This document shows, in pieces, positions 1 through 9,937 of a stretch of DNA of 64,000 bases (the first letter of the stretch is position 1; each line of letters begins with the position of its first letter). The position numbers and the translations under genes are program-made. The DNA is taken from positions 248,001 through 312,000 of the forward strand of contig NZ_KQ948988.1 of the NCBI RefSeq assembly GCF_001514265.1, written 5' to 3'. Source of the DNA: Streptomyces resistomycificus. GTDB lineage: Bacteria; Actinomycetota; Actinomycetes; Streptomycetales; Streptomycetaceae. A model generated the notes under the pieces. That model did not search any database, had not been told where the DNA came from, and worked only from the letters and a program-made list of their open reading frames with translations.

Positions 1-209
1 AAGGGCGCCCCGTTGGCGGCTACGGCCCCCCGGCAGGCCGCCGACCCGGACGGGGCGCCTCCGTCGGGGGAGCAGGCGAAGACCCGGCTGACCGGATCCG
101 TCGGCGCCCCGTGCGCCAGAGCGGGCGCGGCCGCCCATCCGGCCAGGAGCAGGGAGCTGGTGACGGAGGCCGCCAGGGCGGCGGTGCGGTGTGCGGTGGT
201 CCGGAGCAT
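1..209 (-). CDS. AA10 lytic polysaccharide monooxygenase (chitin-binding protein), N-terminal part
   Basis: Secreted copper enzyme that oxidatively cleaves chitin or cellulose; only the first 69 codons are in the window and the gene runs off the left edge. The protein opens with a signal peptide of about 32 residues ending in Ala-Leu-Ala. The next residue is His33, followed by Gly-Ala-Pro. An N-terminal His exposed by signal cleavage is the hallmark of AA10 enzymes, where it forms half of the copper 'histidine brace'. The following stretch, with a Cys in the context SRVFACSPDG, fits the start of the family. ATG start. The rest of the enzyme, including the second brace His, cannot be checked. 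Confidence 0.85.
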   Translation of the reverse strand, partial: MLRTTAHRTAALAASVTSSLLLAGWAAAPALAHGAPTDPVSRVFACSPDGGAPSGSAACRGAVAANGAP

Positions 210-640
210 CCGGAACGTCTCCTCGGCCGGTACGGGAACGAGCGGCTTCCCGCGGTGAACGGTGTGCTCCCGTCCAGTACGGGAACGCGGCCCGGCGCGT
301 TCACGGGTCCGCCAACCGGTCCAAACCGCAACCATCTCGGTCAACCCCCTGGTGTCGAGGGTGGGGTCACGGCCGGATCGAGGGTTTCCCCTGTATCCCC
401 GTGACCTTTCCTTTGCCTATCGTTCGACCACAGCCGCCCCACAGGTAACCCCGGACGGGGCCGGCGCCCGCGTCAGGTCGGCCACCGCGCGCAGCTTTAC
501 GCCCCACCCCCACGGCATCTCCCGCCGCTTTCCGGCGGGCGCCTCATCACTTTCCTGGCTCCACCCCCCGCCGCTTCGACGCCGAAGCGATTCCCCCGCC
601 GCTCCGCGCTGCCTGGAGCACGGCCACGAAAGGCAAGCCC
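210..640. other. Divergent intergenic region between LPMO and protease genes
   Basis: No gene seen. It contains two copies of TACGGGAACG (231-240 and 278-287) upstream of the LPMO gene. At 315-330 there is an imperfect palindrome, ACCGGTCCAAACCGCA, resembling the binding site of the aminosugar regulator DasR (11 of 16 positions by my alignment to the consensus as I remember it). Such a site would fit control of a chitin-active enzyme, but this is a hand alignment only. Confidence 0.35.
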
Positions 641-2440
641 TTGCGCATCTCCCCCTCGTCCGGACGGAAGCTGATATCCGTCGCCGCGGTCTCCGCCGCC
701 CTGCTGACGGCCGCCACCACCTCGGCCGCCGTCGCCCAGGAGCCCGCCGCCCAGGACCCCGCCGTCCCGGCCGCGCTGACCGAGGCCGCCCCCGGCACCC
801 CGGCCGAGCGCCTCATCGTCGGCTACAAGTCCGGCGCCGCCGAGGCCAAGTCGAACAAGGCCGCCGAGGCCGACGCCGCGGCCAAGGGCAAGGAGGCCGG
901 CGAGGACCTCGACTTCCAGCGCCGTCTCGGCACCGGTGCCGCGCTGGTCGACCTGGGCGCCGACCTGACCAGGGCCGATGTCGCCGACGTGGTCAGCGAG
1001 TTCAAGGCCGACCCGCAGGTCTCCTATGTCGTGCCGGACCGCCTGAACACGTCGAAGGCCGACCCGAACGACACCGAGTACGCCAAGCAGTGGGACCTGT
1101 TCGAGTCCACGGCCGGCATGAACGTGCCCGGCGCCTGGAACACCACGACCGGCACCGGAGTGACCGTCGCCGTCATCGACACCGGCTACGTCGCGCACAG
1201 CGACCTCGCCGCGAACATCGTCGGCGGCTACGACTTCATCGCCGACACCGCGGTCTCGGTGGACGGCGACGGCCGTGACAGCAACCCGGCCGACCCGGGC
1301 GACTACTACGCGGCCAACGAGTGCGGCTCCGGCATCCCGGCCAGCAACTCCTCCTGGCACGGCACGCACGTCGCCGGCACCATCGCCGCGGTCACGAACA
1401 ACAGCAAGGGCATGGCGGGCATCGCGTACGGCGCGAAGATCTCCCCGGTGCGCGTGCTCGGCAAGTGCGGTGGCTACGACTCCGACATCATCGACGCCAT
1501 CACCTGGGCGTCCGGCGGCACCGTCTCGGGCGTTCCCGCCAACACCAACGTCGCCAAGGTCATCAACATGAGCCTGGGCGGCGACGGGGCGTGCACCAGC
1601 GCCACCCAGAGCGCCATCAACGCCGCCGTGAACCGCGGCACGACCGTGGCCGTCGCCGCGGGCAACGAGAACGACAACGTGGCCAACCACTCGCCGGGCA
1701 ACTGCAACAACGTCATCTCGGTCGCGGCGACCAGCCGCACCGGCGCCAAGGCCTCCTACTCCAACTTCGGCTCCCTGGTGGACATCTCGGCGCCCGGCGG
1801 CCAGACCAGCACCGGCACGGCCAACGGCATCCTGTCCACGCTGAACTCCGGCACCAAGACGCCGTCCTCCGAGTCGTACGCCTACTACCAGGGCACCAGC
1901 ATGGCCACCCCGCACATCGCGGGCCTGGTCGCGCTGATGAAGTCGGCCAACTCCTCGCTCACCCCGGCGCAGATCGAGACGGCCATCAAGAACAACGCCC
2001 GTGCCCTGCCGGGCGCCTGCTCCGGCGGCTGCGGCGCGGGTCTCGCGGACGCGGCCAAGACCGTGGCCGCTGTCAGCGGCGGTACGACCACGGGGACGAC
2101 CTTCTCCAGCAGCGGTGCCGTCGCGATCCCGGACAGCGGCTCGGCCGTCGAGTCCCCCATCGCGGTCAGCGGCCGCAGCGGCAGCGCCCCCTCGGCCCTG
2201 CAGGTCGGTGTCGACATCACCCACACCTACCGCGGTGACCTGGTCCTCGACCTGGTCGCCCCCGACGGCACGGCGTACCGCCTGAAGACCGCCAGCTCGT
2301 CGGACTCCGCGGACAACGTCAAGACCACCTACACGGTCAACGCGTCCTCCGAGACGGCCAACGGCACCTGGAAGCTGCGCGTCCAGGACACCGCCGCGCA
2401 GGACACGGGCACTCTCAACAGCTGGAAGCTGACCTTCTGA
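641..2440 (+). CDS. Secreted S8 subtilisin-family serine protease with C-terminal P-domain
   Basis: Extracellular endopeptidase of 599 residues. A signal peptide (about residues 1-32) is followed by an inhibitor-type propeptide (about 55-135). The catalytic domain has all three signatures: Asp180 in VAVIDTG, His240 in HGTHVAGT and Ser420 in GTSMATPH. The last ~100 residues form a proprotein-convertase P-domain (jelly-roll), containing HTYRGDLVLDL and ending in SWKLTF. The start is a TTG; I see no better in-frame start before the signal peptide, and the ribosome site (GAAAGG) is weak. The gene stands alone and ends at a strong hairpin shared with the next, convergent gene. Confidence 0.93.
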   Translation: MRISPSSGRKLISVAAVSAALLTAATTSAAVAQEPAAQDPAVPAALTEAAPGTPAERLIVGYKSGAAEAKSNKAAEADAAAKGKEAGEDLDFQRRLGTGAALVDLGADLTRADVADVVSEFKADPQVSYVVPDRLNTSKADPNDTEYAKQWDLFESTAGMNVPGAWNTTTGTGVTVAVIDTGYVAHSDLAANIVGGYDFIADTAVSVDGDGRDSNPADPGDYYAANECGSGIPASNSSWHGTHVAGTIAAVTNNSKGMAGIAYGAKISPVRVLGKCGGYDSDIIDAITWASGGTVSGVPANTNVAKVINMSLGGDGACTSATQSAINAAVNRGTTVAVAAGNENDNVANHSPGNCNNVISVAATSRTGAKASYSNFGSLVDISAPGGQTSTGTANGILSTLNSGTKTPSSESYAYYQGTSMATPHIAGLVALMKSANSSLTPAQIETAIKNNARALPGACSGGCGAGLADAAKTVAAVSGGTTTGTTFSSSGAVAIPDSGSAVESPIAVSGRSGSAPSALQVGVDITHTYRGDLVLDLVAPDGTAYRLKTASSSDSADNVKTTYTVNASSETANGTWKLRVQDTAAQDTGTLNSWKLTF

Positions 2441-2457
2441 GTCAGCTGTCACGAGCG

Positions 2458-2497
2458 GGCGGGCCGGTCGGTGCGGATGGGCACCGGCCGGCCCGCC
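2458..2497. terminator. Bidirectional terminator hairpin
   Basis: A 17-bp stem with a single G-U-type mismatch and loop GGATGG lies between the convergent protease and NmrA-like genes. There is no T-run, as usual in Streptomyces. Confidence 0.75.
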
Positions 2498-2505
2498 GTT
2501 CTCCG

Positions 2506-3357
2506 TCAGCCCCCGAAGGCGGCGAGGTGGTCTCCGGCCCAGTCCCGGTAGGAGCGGGCCGGCCTGCCGAGCAGCTCGGTGACCGTCGAGTCCACCCGCG
2601 CCTTCGCCCCGAGCCGTCCGCGCCCGGCACTCTCCATGAGGGCACGCGCCACCGGTTCCGGATACCGCGCCGACAGCCCGGACCACGCCTGGTCCTCCGT
2701 GAGCTCCTCGAAGCGCAGCGGCCGTCCCAGCAACTCGCCCAGAACGGACGTCTGTTGTACGGCGGTCAGGGCGGCGGGCCCGGTGAGGGCGTACGCCCGC
2801 CCCGCGTGCTCCGCAGGGCCACGCAGAACACGCACCGCCACGTCGGCGATGTCCCGCGGATCGACACTCGCGTTCCGTGAGGTGCCGTCGGGTGCGCGGA
2901 CCACCCCCTCCGCCCGGACGGAACGTCCCCAGCCGAGGGTGTTGGACATGAAGGCGCGGGGCCGCAGCAGGGTCCAGGCCAGGCCCGACGCGCGCAGGAG
3001 CGCCTCGTTGTCCCGCTGCCACCGTGTGATCAGGTCGGTGGCGCCGGGGTCGGTCACCGCCTGGGCGGACAGTTTCACCACATGGCGCACGCCCGCGGCA
3101 CGGGCGGCCGTCACGAAGTTCTCGTCGTGGGCGGGCGCCAGCGGGTTCGAGGTGACGAGCAGCGCGGAGCGTACGCCGGTCAGCGCCGCGCGCAGGCCGG
3201 TGAGATCGTCGAAGTCCCCGCCCACCACCTCGGCTCCGGGGCCGACACGGGTGACGCGGCGCGGGTCGCGGGTCAGCAGGCGGACCGGGCCGGCACCCGA
3301 CAGGCGGTCGGCCACCAGCCCGCCCACGGTCCCGGTGGCACCCGTCACGAGGATCAC
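2506..3357 (-). CDS. NmrA-like NAD(P)-binding reductase (atypical SDR)
   Basis: Rossmann-fold protein of 283 residues beginning VILVTGATGTVGG, the glycine-rich dinucleotide motif of NmrA/HSCARG-type atypical short-chain dehydrogenases. The GTG start at 3357 overlaps the stop of the upstream tetR gene as GTGA, so the two are translationally coupled; a longer reading frame upstream only runs into tetR. Its position behind a butyrolactone-type receptor and opposite an afsA homologue suggests a reductase step in butanolide synthesis, analogous to BprA/ScbB roles, but the sequence alone does not show this. A generic quinone or NADPH-sensing role is the alternative. Confidence 0.8.
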   Translation of the reverse strand: MILVTGATGTVGGLVADRLSGAGPVRLLTRDPRRVTRVGPGAEVVGGDFDDLTGLRAALTGVRSALLVTSNPLAPAHDENFVTAARAAGVRHVVKLSAQAVTDPGATDLITRWQRDNEALLRASGLAWTLLRPRAFMSNTLGWGRSVRAEGVVRAPDGTSRNASVDPRDIADVAVRVLRGPAEHAGRAYALTGPAALTAVQQTSVLGELLGRPLRFEELTEDQAWSGLSARYPEPVARALMESAGRGRLGAKARVDSTVTELLGRPARSYRDWAGDHLAAFGG

Positions 3358-3995
3358 GCCACGGGGACCGCGGACAGGATGCGGACGCCGCGGTCGGCCC
3401 TGCTGTCCAGTCCGAGCAGCAGCCCCGGCACCGCGATGCTGGGCAGGATGTGGGACCACAGGACGGAGATCCGGTGCGCGAGGTCAGCGCGGTTGGTCAG
3501 CGCCCGCGACATCAGCTGGATCCCGGCGAAGCCCCCGACCAGCAGCTCCACGGTGTCCCGCGGCTGCACGGTGGGCAGCAACTCGCCCTTGTCCCGGGCC
3601 CGTTCCATGAGCACCACCAGCCGCTCGCCCCACTGCCGGAACGGGCCGGTGTGGTCGACACCGGGCGGCGTCGCCTGGTCAACCGTCAGTCGCACGCTGC
3701 CCCGCAGCAGGGAGTCGGTCAGCAGCCGCTGCGCCACCACGAACGTCATGTCGATGATCTCCTGCAGTGTGCAGGGCTGTTCCGGGACCGTGCCGAAGGG
3801 GACCTGCTCGTCCAGCACCGCCTGCGCGAGCAGTTCCTTGGACGGGAAGTGGAAGTACAGGGCGCCCTTGGTGACTTCCGCCCGCTCCAGCACCATGGCG
3901 ATGGTGGTGGAGGTGTAGCCGTGCTCGTCGAAGACCGCGCCCGCCGCTTCCAGGATCGCTCTGCGCGTCCTGATGGCGCGCTCCTGTTGTGCCAT
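3354..3995 (-). CDS. TetR-family gamma-butyrolactone receptor-type repressor
   Basis: A 213-residue TetR regulator. The N-terminal helix-turn-helix (RRAILEAAGAVFDEHGY ... EVTKGALYFHFPSKE) is of the ArpA/ScbR/CprB type, where KGALYFHF is nearly invariant. The ligand domain includes a conserved VDQATPPGVDHTGP-like stretch and a Trp near residue 120 (FRQWGERL), a position used for ligand binding in this family. It is transcribed away from an afsA homologue across a ~180-bp region holding an operator-like palindrome, the classic scbR/scbA layout. It probably represses the afsA-like gene and itself until a butanolide binds. Whether it is a true receptor or a pseudo-receptor cannot be settled from sequence. 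Confidence 0.87.
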   Translation of the reverse strand: MAQQERAIRTRRAILEAAGAVFDEHGYTSTTIAMVLERAEVTKGALYFHFPSKELLAQAVLDEQVPFGTVPEQPCTLQEIIDMTFVVAQRLLTDSLLRGSVRLTVDQATPPGVDHTGPFRQWGERLVVLMERARDKGELLPTVQPRDTVELLVGGFAGIQLMSRALTNRADLAHRISVLWSHILPSIAVPGLLLGLDSRADRGVRILSAVPVA

Positions 3996-4082
3996 AAGGG
4001 CCCCTCCACTGCGCCGAGTTGAGCGAATCGGCGATCGTGCGCCGCAGTGACCCCGATCATAGGACGCTGCTGACTGATCTCG

Positions 4083-4111
4083 TTGAAAACCAACCGGTCG
4101 GCTCGTACTCT
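4083..4111 (+). promoter_or_regulatory. Promoter of the afsA-like gene with ARE-type operator in the spacer
   Basis: TTGAAA (4083-4088), a 17-bp spacer and TACTCT (4106-4111) form a good vegetative promoter. The spacer is ACCAACCGGTCGGCTCG, an imperfect palindrome centred on CCGG that resembles the autoregulatory elements bound by ArpA/ScbR-type receptors. A repressor bound here would sit between the -35 and -10 boxes. Confidence 0.6.
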
Positions 4112-4176
4112 AACGCTCACCGGAGTGGACACCTCACTGTCCGCCAGTGGCCGCTCGAGGGACCGTAGGGAGAGAC

Positions 4177-5079
4177 ATGCCTCAACCACGGCACCTTGCC
4201 GAAACCCCGTCCCTGACGGCGACCGTCCCCTGTCAACTGGTGCACCGCGCCTCGGTGGCGGAGACCTTCCTCACCGGCTGGAGCCGGACCGCGGCCGACC
4301 GCTTCCTGGTGTCGGCGCAGTGGCCACGCGCACACGGCTTACACGTGTCGGCCGACCGGTCCGCCTACGAACCCCTGCTCGTCGTCGAGACCGTGCGCCA
4401 GAGCGGGACCCTGATCGCGCACACCGAGTACGACGTGCCGCTGGGCCACCACTTCGTGCTCCAGGAGTTCGAGATCGACACGTTTCCCCCGCACCTGGCG
4501 GTGGGCGCGATACCGGCCGAACCGGTCGTCGAGGTCGCCTTCACCGAGGTCCAGTACCGGGGCCGTCGTCCGGTGGCCGCCCGCTACACGGCGGAGGTGA
4601 CGCACGGCGGTGACCGGGTCGCGACCGCCCGGGTGGCCTTCTCCTGCACCGGCGAGTCCGTGTACCGCAGGCTGCGTGGCGGCCGTACCCCCGACACGGT
4701 GGCCGGGCTGCCTCTCCCGCCCGCCCTGCCGGCCGCCGTCGTGGGGCGTGCGCTGACCGAGGACGTCGTCCTCGCGCCGGGTGACCGGCCGGACCGCTGG
4801 CGGCTGCGAGTAGATACCGCACATCCCGTTTTCTTCGACCATCCGCTCGACCACGTGCCCGGCATGCTGCTCCTGGAGGCCGCCCGCCAGGCCGTGGCGG
4901 CGCGAACTCCCGGCGCCCGCCTGCCCGTTTCGTTCCGCATCGCCTTCCATCGATACGCCGAACTGGATCAAACCACCTGGATCGAGGTTTCGGATGGTGG
5001 CGAGGGTGTCGTTCAAGTGGTGGGAAAGCAGGGGGATTCGGCGGTCTTCGTATGCGCCGTCGGCGCCGGCGAGTCGTGA
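4177..5079 (+). CDS. afsA: AfsA-family gamma-butyrolactone (A-factor type) biosynthesis protein
   Basis: AfsA homologue (300 residues). The family condenses a beta-ketoacyl group from a carrier protein with dihydroxyacetone phosphate, the first step to gamma-butyrolactone or related signals. The protein has the expected two hot-dog-like halves: an N-terminal one (LVHRASVAETFLTGW ... EPLLVVETVRQSG) and a C-terminal one with HPVFFDHPLDHVPGMLLLEAARQ, the signature region. ATG at 4177 is preferred over an in-frame ATG 30 bases upstream because GGGAGAGAC precedes it. Codon 55 is TTA, the rare leucine codon read by the bldA tRNA. The gene is divergent from a butyrolactone-receptor-type tetR gene and directly upstream of cprB. 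Orthology to one named butanolide synthase is not decided. Confidence 0.88.
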   Translation: MPQPRHLAETPSLTATVPCQLVHRASVAETFLTGWSRTAADRFLVSAQWPRAHGLHVSADRSAYEPLLVVETVRQSGTLIAHTEYDVPLGHHFVLQEFEIDTFPPHLAVGAIPAEPVVEVAFTEVQYRGRRPVAARYTAEVTHGGDRVATARVAFSCTGESVYRRLRGGRTPDTVAGLPLPPALPAAVVGRALTEDVVLAPGDRPDRWRLRVDTAHPVFFDHPLDHVPGMLLLEAARQAVAARTPGARLPVSFRIAFHRYAELDQTTWIEVSDGGEGVVQVVGKQGDSAVFVCAVGAGES

Positions 5080-5104
5080 GTTATCGTGGGGAAGAGAGCC
5101 CGAA

Positions 5105-5126
5105 ACAAACGGCGTGACCCGTTCTT
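5105..5126 (+). promoter_or_regulatory. CprB/ArpA-type operator upstream of cprB
   Basis: A 22-bp imperfect palindrome whose arms are ACAAACGG and CCCGTTCTT. By hand it matches the published CprB/ArpA consensus, as I remember it (arms ACATACGG and CCCGTTTAT), at 15 of 22 positions. It lies 25-46 bases before the cprB start, so autorepression is likely. A ribosome site (CAGGAG) follows at about 5136. Confidence 0.55.
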
Positions 5127-5150
5127 TCCCGCACCAGGAGTGTCCCGTCG

Positions 5151-5798
5151 ATGCCGAGGCAGTTACGCGCGGAGCAGACCCGCGCCACGATCATCACGGC
5201 CGCAGCCGACCTGTTCGACCGGCAGGGCTACGAGTCGACCAGCCTGAGTGACATCGTCGAACACGCCCAAGTCACCAAGGGCGCCCTCTACTTCCACTTC
5301 GCCGCGAAGGAAGACCTGGCGCACGCCATCATGGAACTCCAGTCCCGCGCCTCCCGTCAGATGGCGAACGAGACGGACTCCCGGGGCTACTCCTCGCTGG
5401 AGGCCCTGGTGCGCATCACGTTCGGCATAGCGCGACTGTCCGTCGAGGACCCGATCCCCCGGGCGGGCCTCCGGCTCGCCACCGGGGGAGTGGCGGTGCG
5501 CGCTCCCCTCCGTCACCCCTTCACCGAGTGGCTGGACATCGCCTCCCGCAGACTCCTCGGCGCCGTCAAGGAGTCCGACCTCCACCCGGACACCGACGTC
5601 GACGCCGCGGCCCACTCCCTCGTCTGCTCCTTCGTCGGCACCCGGGTCGTCAGCCGCCACCTCGAGCCCGTGACCCGCCAGCCACGCAGACTCGCCGAGA
5701 TGTGGCACCTCCTCATCCGCGGCATGGTCCCGGTACCCCGCCGCGCCCGCTATCTGACGCTGGTCACACAGTTGGAGCGGGAGACCAGGATCATCTGA
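5151..5798 (+). CDS. cprB: CprB orthologue, TetR-family butanolide receptor homologue
   Basis: DNA-binding repressor of 215 residues. The sequence follows S. coelicolor CprB closely as I remember it: RAEQTRATII, KGALYFHFAAKEDLAHAI, RGYSSLEAL, LRAGLRLAT-like and the C-terminal RRLAEMW..LIRGMVP. HTH at about residues 25-50, ligand-binding domain after it. CprB homologues modulate antibiotic production and sporulation. ATG start with CAGGAG at a good distance. Codon 5 is TTA, so translation should depend on bldA tRNA. It is the second receptor-like gene in the locus and sits upstream of the geosmin region, as in S. coelicolor. Confidence 0.9.
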   Translation: MPRQLRAEQTRATIITAAADLFDRQGYESTSLSDIVEHAQVTKGALYFHFAAKEDLAHAIMELQSRASRQMANETDSRGYSSLEALVRITFGIARLSVEDPIPRAGLRLATGGVAVRAPLRHPFTEWLDIASRRLLGAVKESDLHPDTDVDAAAHSLVCSFVGTRVVSRHLEPVTRQPRRLAEMWHLLIRGMVPVPRRARYLTLVTQLERETRII

Positions 5799-5862
5799 GC
5801 GCGAGCGGTCCCGGGCGGCGCCGGGGCGGGCCGACGGGCCCTGGGGGGAGAGGGGGCGGGCC

Positions 5863-6050
5863 GACGGGCCCCTCGGGACGCGGGTGCGAGGGGACGGGCC
5901 TGTGGGGAAGCGGGGGCGGGACCTGTTGGCGCCGCCACGGAACCGGCCCGCGGTGCAGGCTGACGGGCCCCTCGGGACGCGGGTGGAGGGGGACGGGCCC
6001 GTGGGGAAGCGGGAGCGGGACCTGTTGGCGCCGCCACGGAACCGGCCCGC
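5863..6050. repeat. Two-copy 99-bp tandem repeat
   Basis: An 89-bp block (5863-5951) recurs almost unchanged at 5962-6050 with 10 variable bases between, giving a 99-bp period. A partial, more degenerate third unit (GGGCGGGCCGACGGGCC) precedes it from about 5825. It fills the gap between cprB and the ARMT1-like gene. No convincing ORF explains it. Confidence 0.85.
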
Positions 6051-6104
6051 CCCGCCGCGCCTGGGCGCCGCGAGCCCGGCCCCGGTGAGCGATAGCGTGA
6101 CCGT

Positions 6105-7274
6105 ATGCCCGACACCCCGCCGCCCGTGATCCTCGGCAACGAACCCGGCTCCTTTCCGCACAGTGTGCTCGCCGAGCGGCATCCCGCCATCGTCCGGCAG
6201 GTGCGCGAGGCCTTCCCCTACGGCCCCGAGCAGCACCGCGCTCTGGACGCGCTGCTCGCGAGCTGCGCCGAGGGTGTGATCGAGCCGCTCTCCGCGGACG
6301 CCCCCGACCGGGCGCGCTGGAAGACCTGGGGCATGGACCAGTACAGCGGCCGCTCCTGGTTCGACGTGCCGTGGCTGTGGTCCGAGAGCTACTTCTACCG
6401 CCGGCTCCTCGACGCCGTCGGCTACTTCGACCCCGGCCCCTGGCAGGGCATCGACCCCTTCCGCCCCTTCAAGCTCGCCGAGCTGGACTCCCGGGAGACC
6501 GACGAGGAACTGGCCGCCCTCGACGACCTGACGGACCGGCCCGAGGACGAACAGGCCGCGGCCCTGCTGCACGGCTCGCTGTGGGGCAACCGGGCCGACC
6601 TAGGCTTCCGCCTCTCGGACGCCGACGCCGAGGGCCGGGCCGCCGCCCCGGGACTGGTCGCCGACGACAGCGACACCCTCCGCTCGCTCCTCACCGGCGA
6701 GGGGACGCTGTGCCTGATCGCCGACAACGCGGGTCGCGAACTCATCCCCGACCTGCTCCTGATCGCCCACCTCCTCGCCCACGGCCGCGTCGAGCGGGCC
6801 GTCCTGCACATCAAGCCGTACCCCTACTACGTCTCCGACGCCACGACCGCCGACGTGGTCGACGCGTTGCGCCGCCTCACCGCCACGCCCGGGCAGGCCG
6901 GCGCGTACGGGCGCGCCCTGTGGACCGCCATGACCGACGGGCGGCTCACCGTCCGCGCCCACCCCTTCTCTTGCGCCCCGCTGCCCTACCGACGCATGCC
7001 GGACGACCTGCGCGCGGAGCTCGGCGGATCCGCGCTCACCCTCCTCAAGGGCGACCTCAACTACCGCCGCCTGGTGGGCGACATGATGTGGTCCCCGACC
7101 ACACCGTTCGCTTTGGCCACCGCCTACTTCCCCGGCCGGGTCGCCGCCCTGCGCACCCTGAAGTCCGACGTCATCACCGGCCTGGACGCGGACATGGAGG
7201 CCACACTGGTCGCCGCCGAGGGGCAGCGCTGGCGCACCGGCGGAACCCATGCGCTGATCCAGGCCAGAGGGTGA
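6105..7274 (+). CDS. Damage-control phosphatase ARMT1-type (DUF89) protein
   Basis: Protein of 389 residues in the DUF89/ARMT1 family, metal-dependent phosphatases thought to remove damaged or excess phosphometabolites. Family landmarks are visible in order: RWKTWGMDQYSGRSWFD-type N-terminal region, LWGNRADLG (about residue 163), LIADNAGRELIPDLLL (about 205, where the Asp-Asn-x-Gly-x-Glu motif supplies metal ligands), and KGDLNYRRL followed by LRTLKSDVITGL near the C-terminus. TAGCGT about nine bases before the ATG could be a -10 box giving a very short leader. It precedes geosmin synthase in the same orientation, but a 254-bp gap argues for separate promoters. Substrate unknown. Confidence 0.85.
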   Translation: MPDTPPPVILGNEPGSFPHSVLAERHPAIVRQVREAFPYGPEQHRALDALLASCAEGVIEPLSADAPDRARWKTWGMDQYSGRSWFDVPWLWSESYFYRRLLDAVGYFDPGPWQGIDPFRPFKLAELDSRETDEELAALDDLTDRPEDEQAAALLHGSLWGNRADLGFRLSDADAEGRAAAPGLVADDSDTLRSLLTGEGTLCLIADNAGRELIPDLLLIAHLLAHGRVERAVLHIKPYPYYVSDATTADVVDALRRLTATPGQAGAYGRALWTAMTDGRLTVRAHPFSCAPLPYRRMPDDLRAELGGSALTLLKGDLNYRRLVGDMMWSPTTPFALATAYFPGRVAALRTLKSDVITGLDADMEATLVAAEGQRWRTGGTHALIQARG

Positions 7275-7519
7275 GGGGCCGCGGCCCCGCTCGCCGGGCG
7301 GAGCCGGTGCCCGGGCGCCGTGGAAAGTCGCCCGCGTAACCCAAGTGGGTGCGTGAGGGCGGAAGGCGCCCGGCCCGCCCGTGAGTCCTCGCGTACAGCC
7401 GTGGACGCCACAGCCGTGAACGCCACAGGGGCCGTCCAGAACTCCAGGATTCAGTCCGGATTCACGCGATGGTGTGATCATGTCCCGGCTCGCGGATGCC
7501 TCCCGAGGGCACTGGGTAG

Positions 7520-9685
<2,166 letters not shown>

Positions 9686-9724
9686 CGGACCCGGCCGCCC
9701 GACCCGACCGCCGGGCGAACGGCC

Positions 9725-9762
9725 TGGCCGAGGGCTGGGCGAGGGCTGGGCGAGGGCTGGCC
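9725..9762. repeat. Short GC-rich tandem repeat after geoA
   Basis: Three consecutive copies of a 10-bp unit, roughly GAGGGCTGGG(C), lie about 40 bases after the geosmin synthase stop. They continue into a self-complementary GGCC-rich stretch that could fold and end the transcript. Confidence 0.6.
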
Positions 9763-9937
9763 GAATGGCCCGGCCGAGGGCCGGGCGGGTGGCGGCCGAA
9801 CGCCTATGGCTTCCCGCTCCTGACCGAGGGTCAGTCTCACTCGTTCGTGGCTCGTGGAGTGCCGGTGCCCCGGGTAGATCAGCAGCCGGGATCGATCCGC
9901 ATCCGCCGGAGGCGATCCGCACCACCGGAGGCGACCC

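Noticed and set aside
497..3022. Very long reverse-strand open frame across the protease gene
   Set aside because: It is the GC-rich antisense shadow of the S8 protease; its protein is Gly/Arg/Val-rich without any domain, and the protease explains the coding bias.
5163..6572. Long reverse-strand frame over cprB, the tandem repeat and the ARMT1-like gene
   Set aside because: It spans two convincing forward genes and a repeat; the repeated SRFPTGPSP text comes only from the 99-bp DNA repeat.
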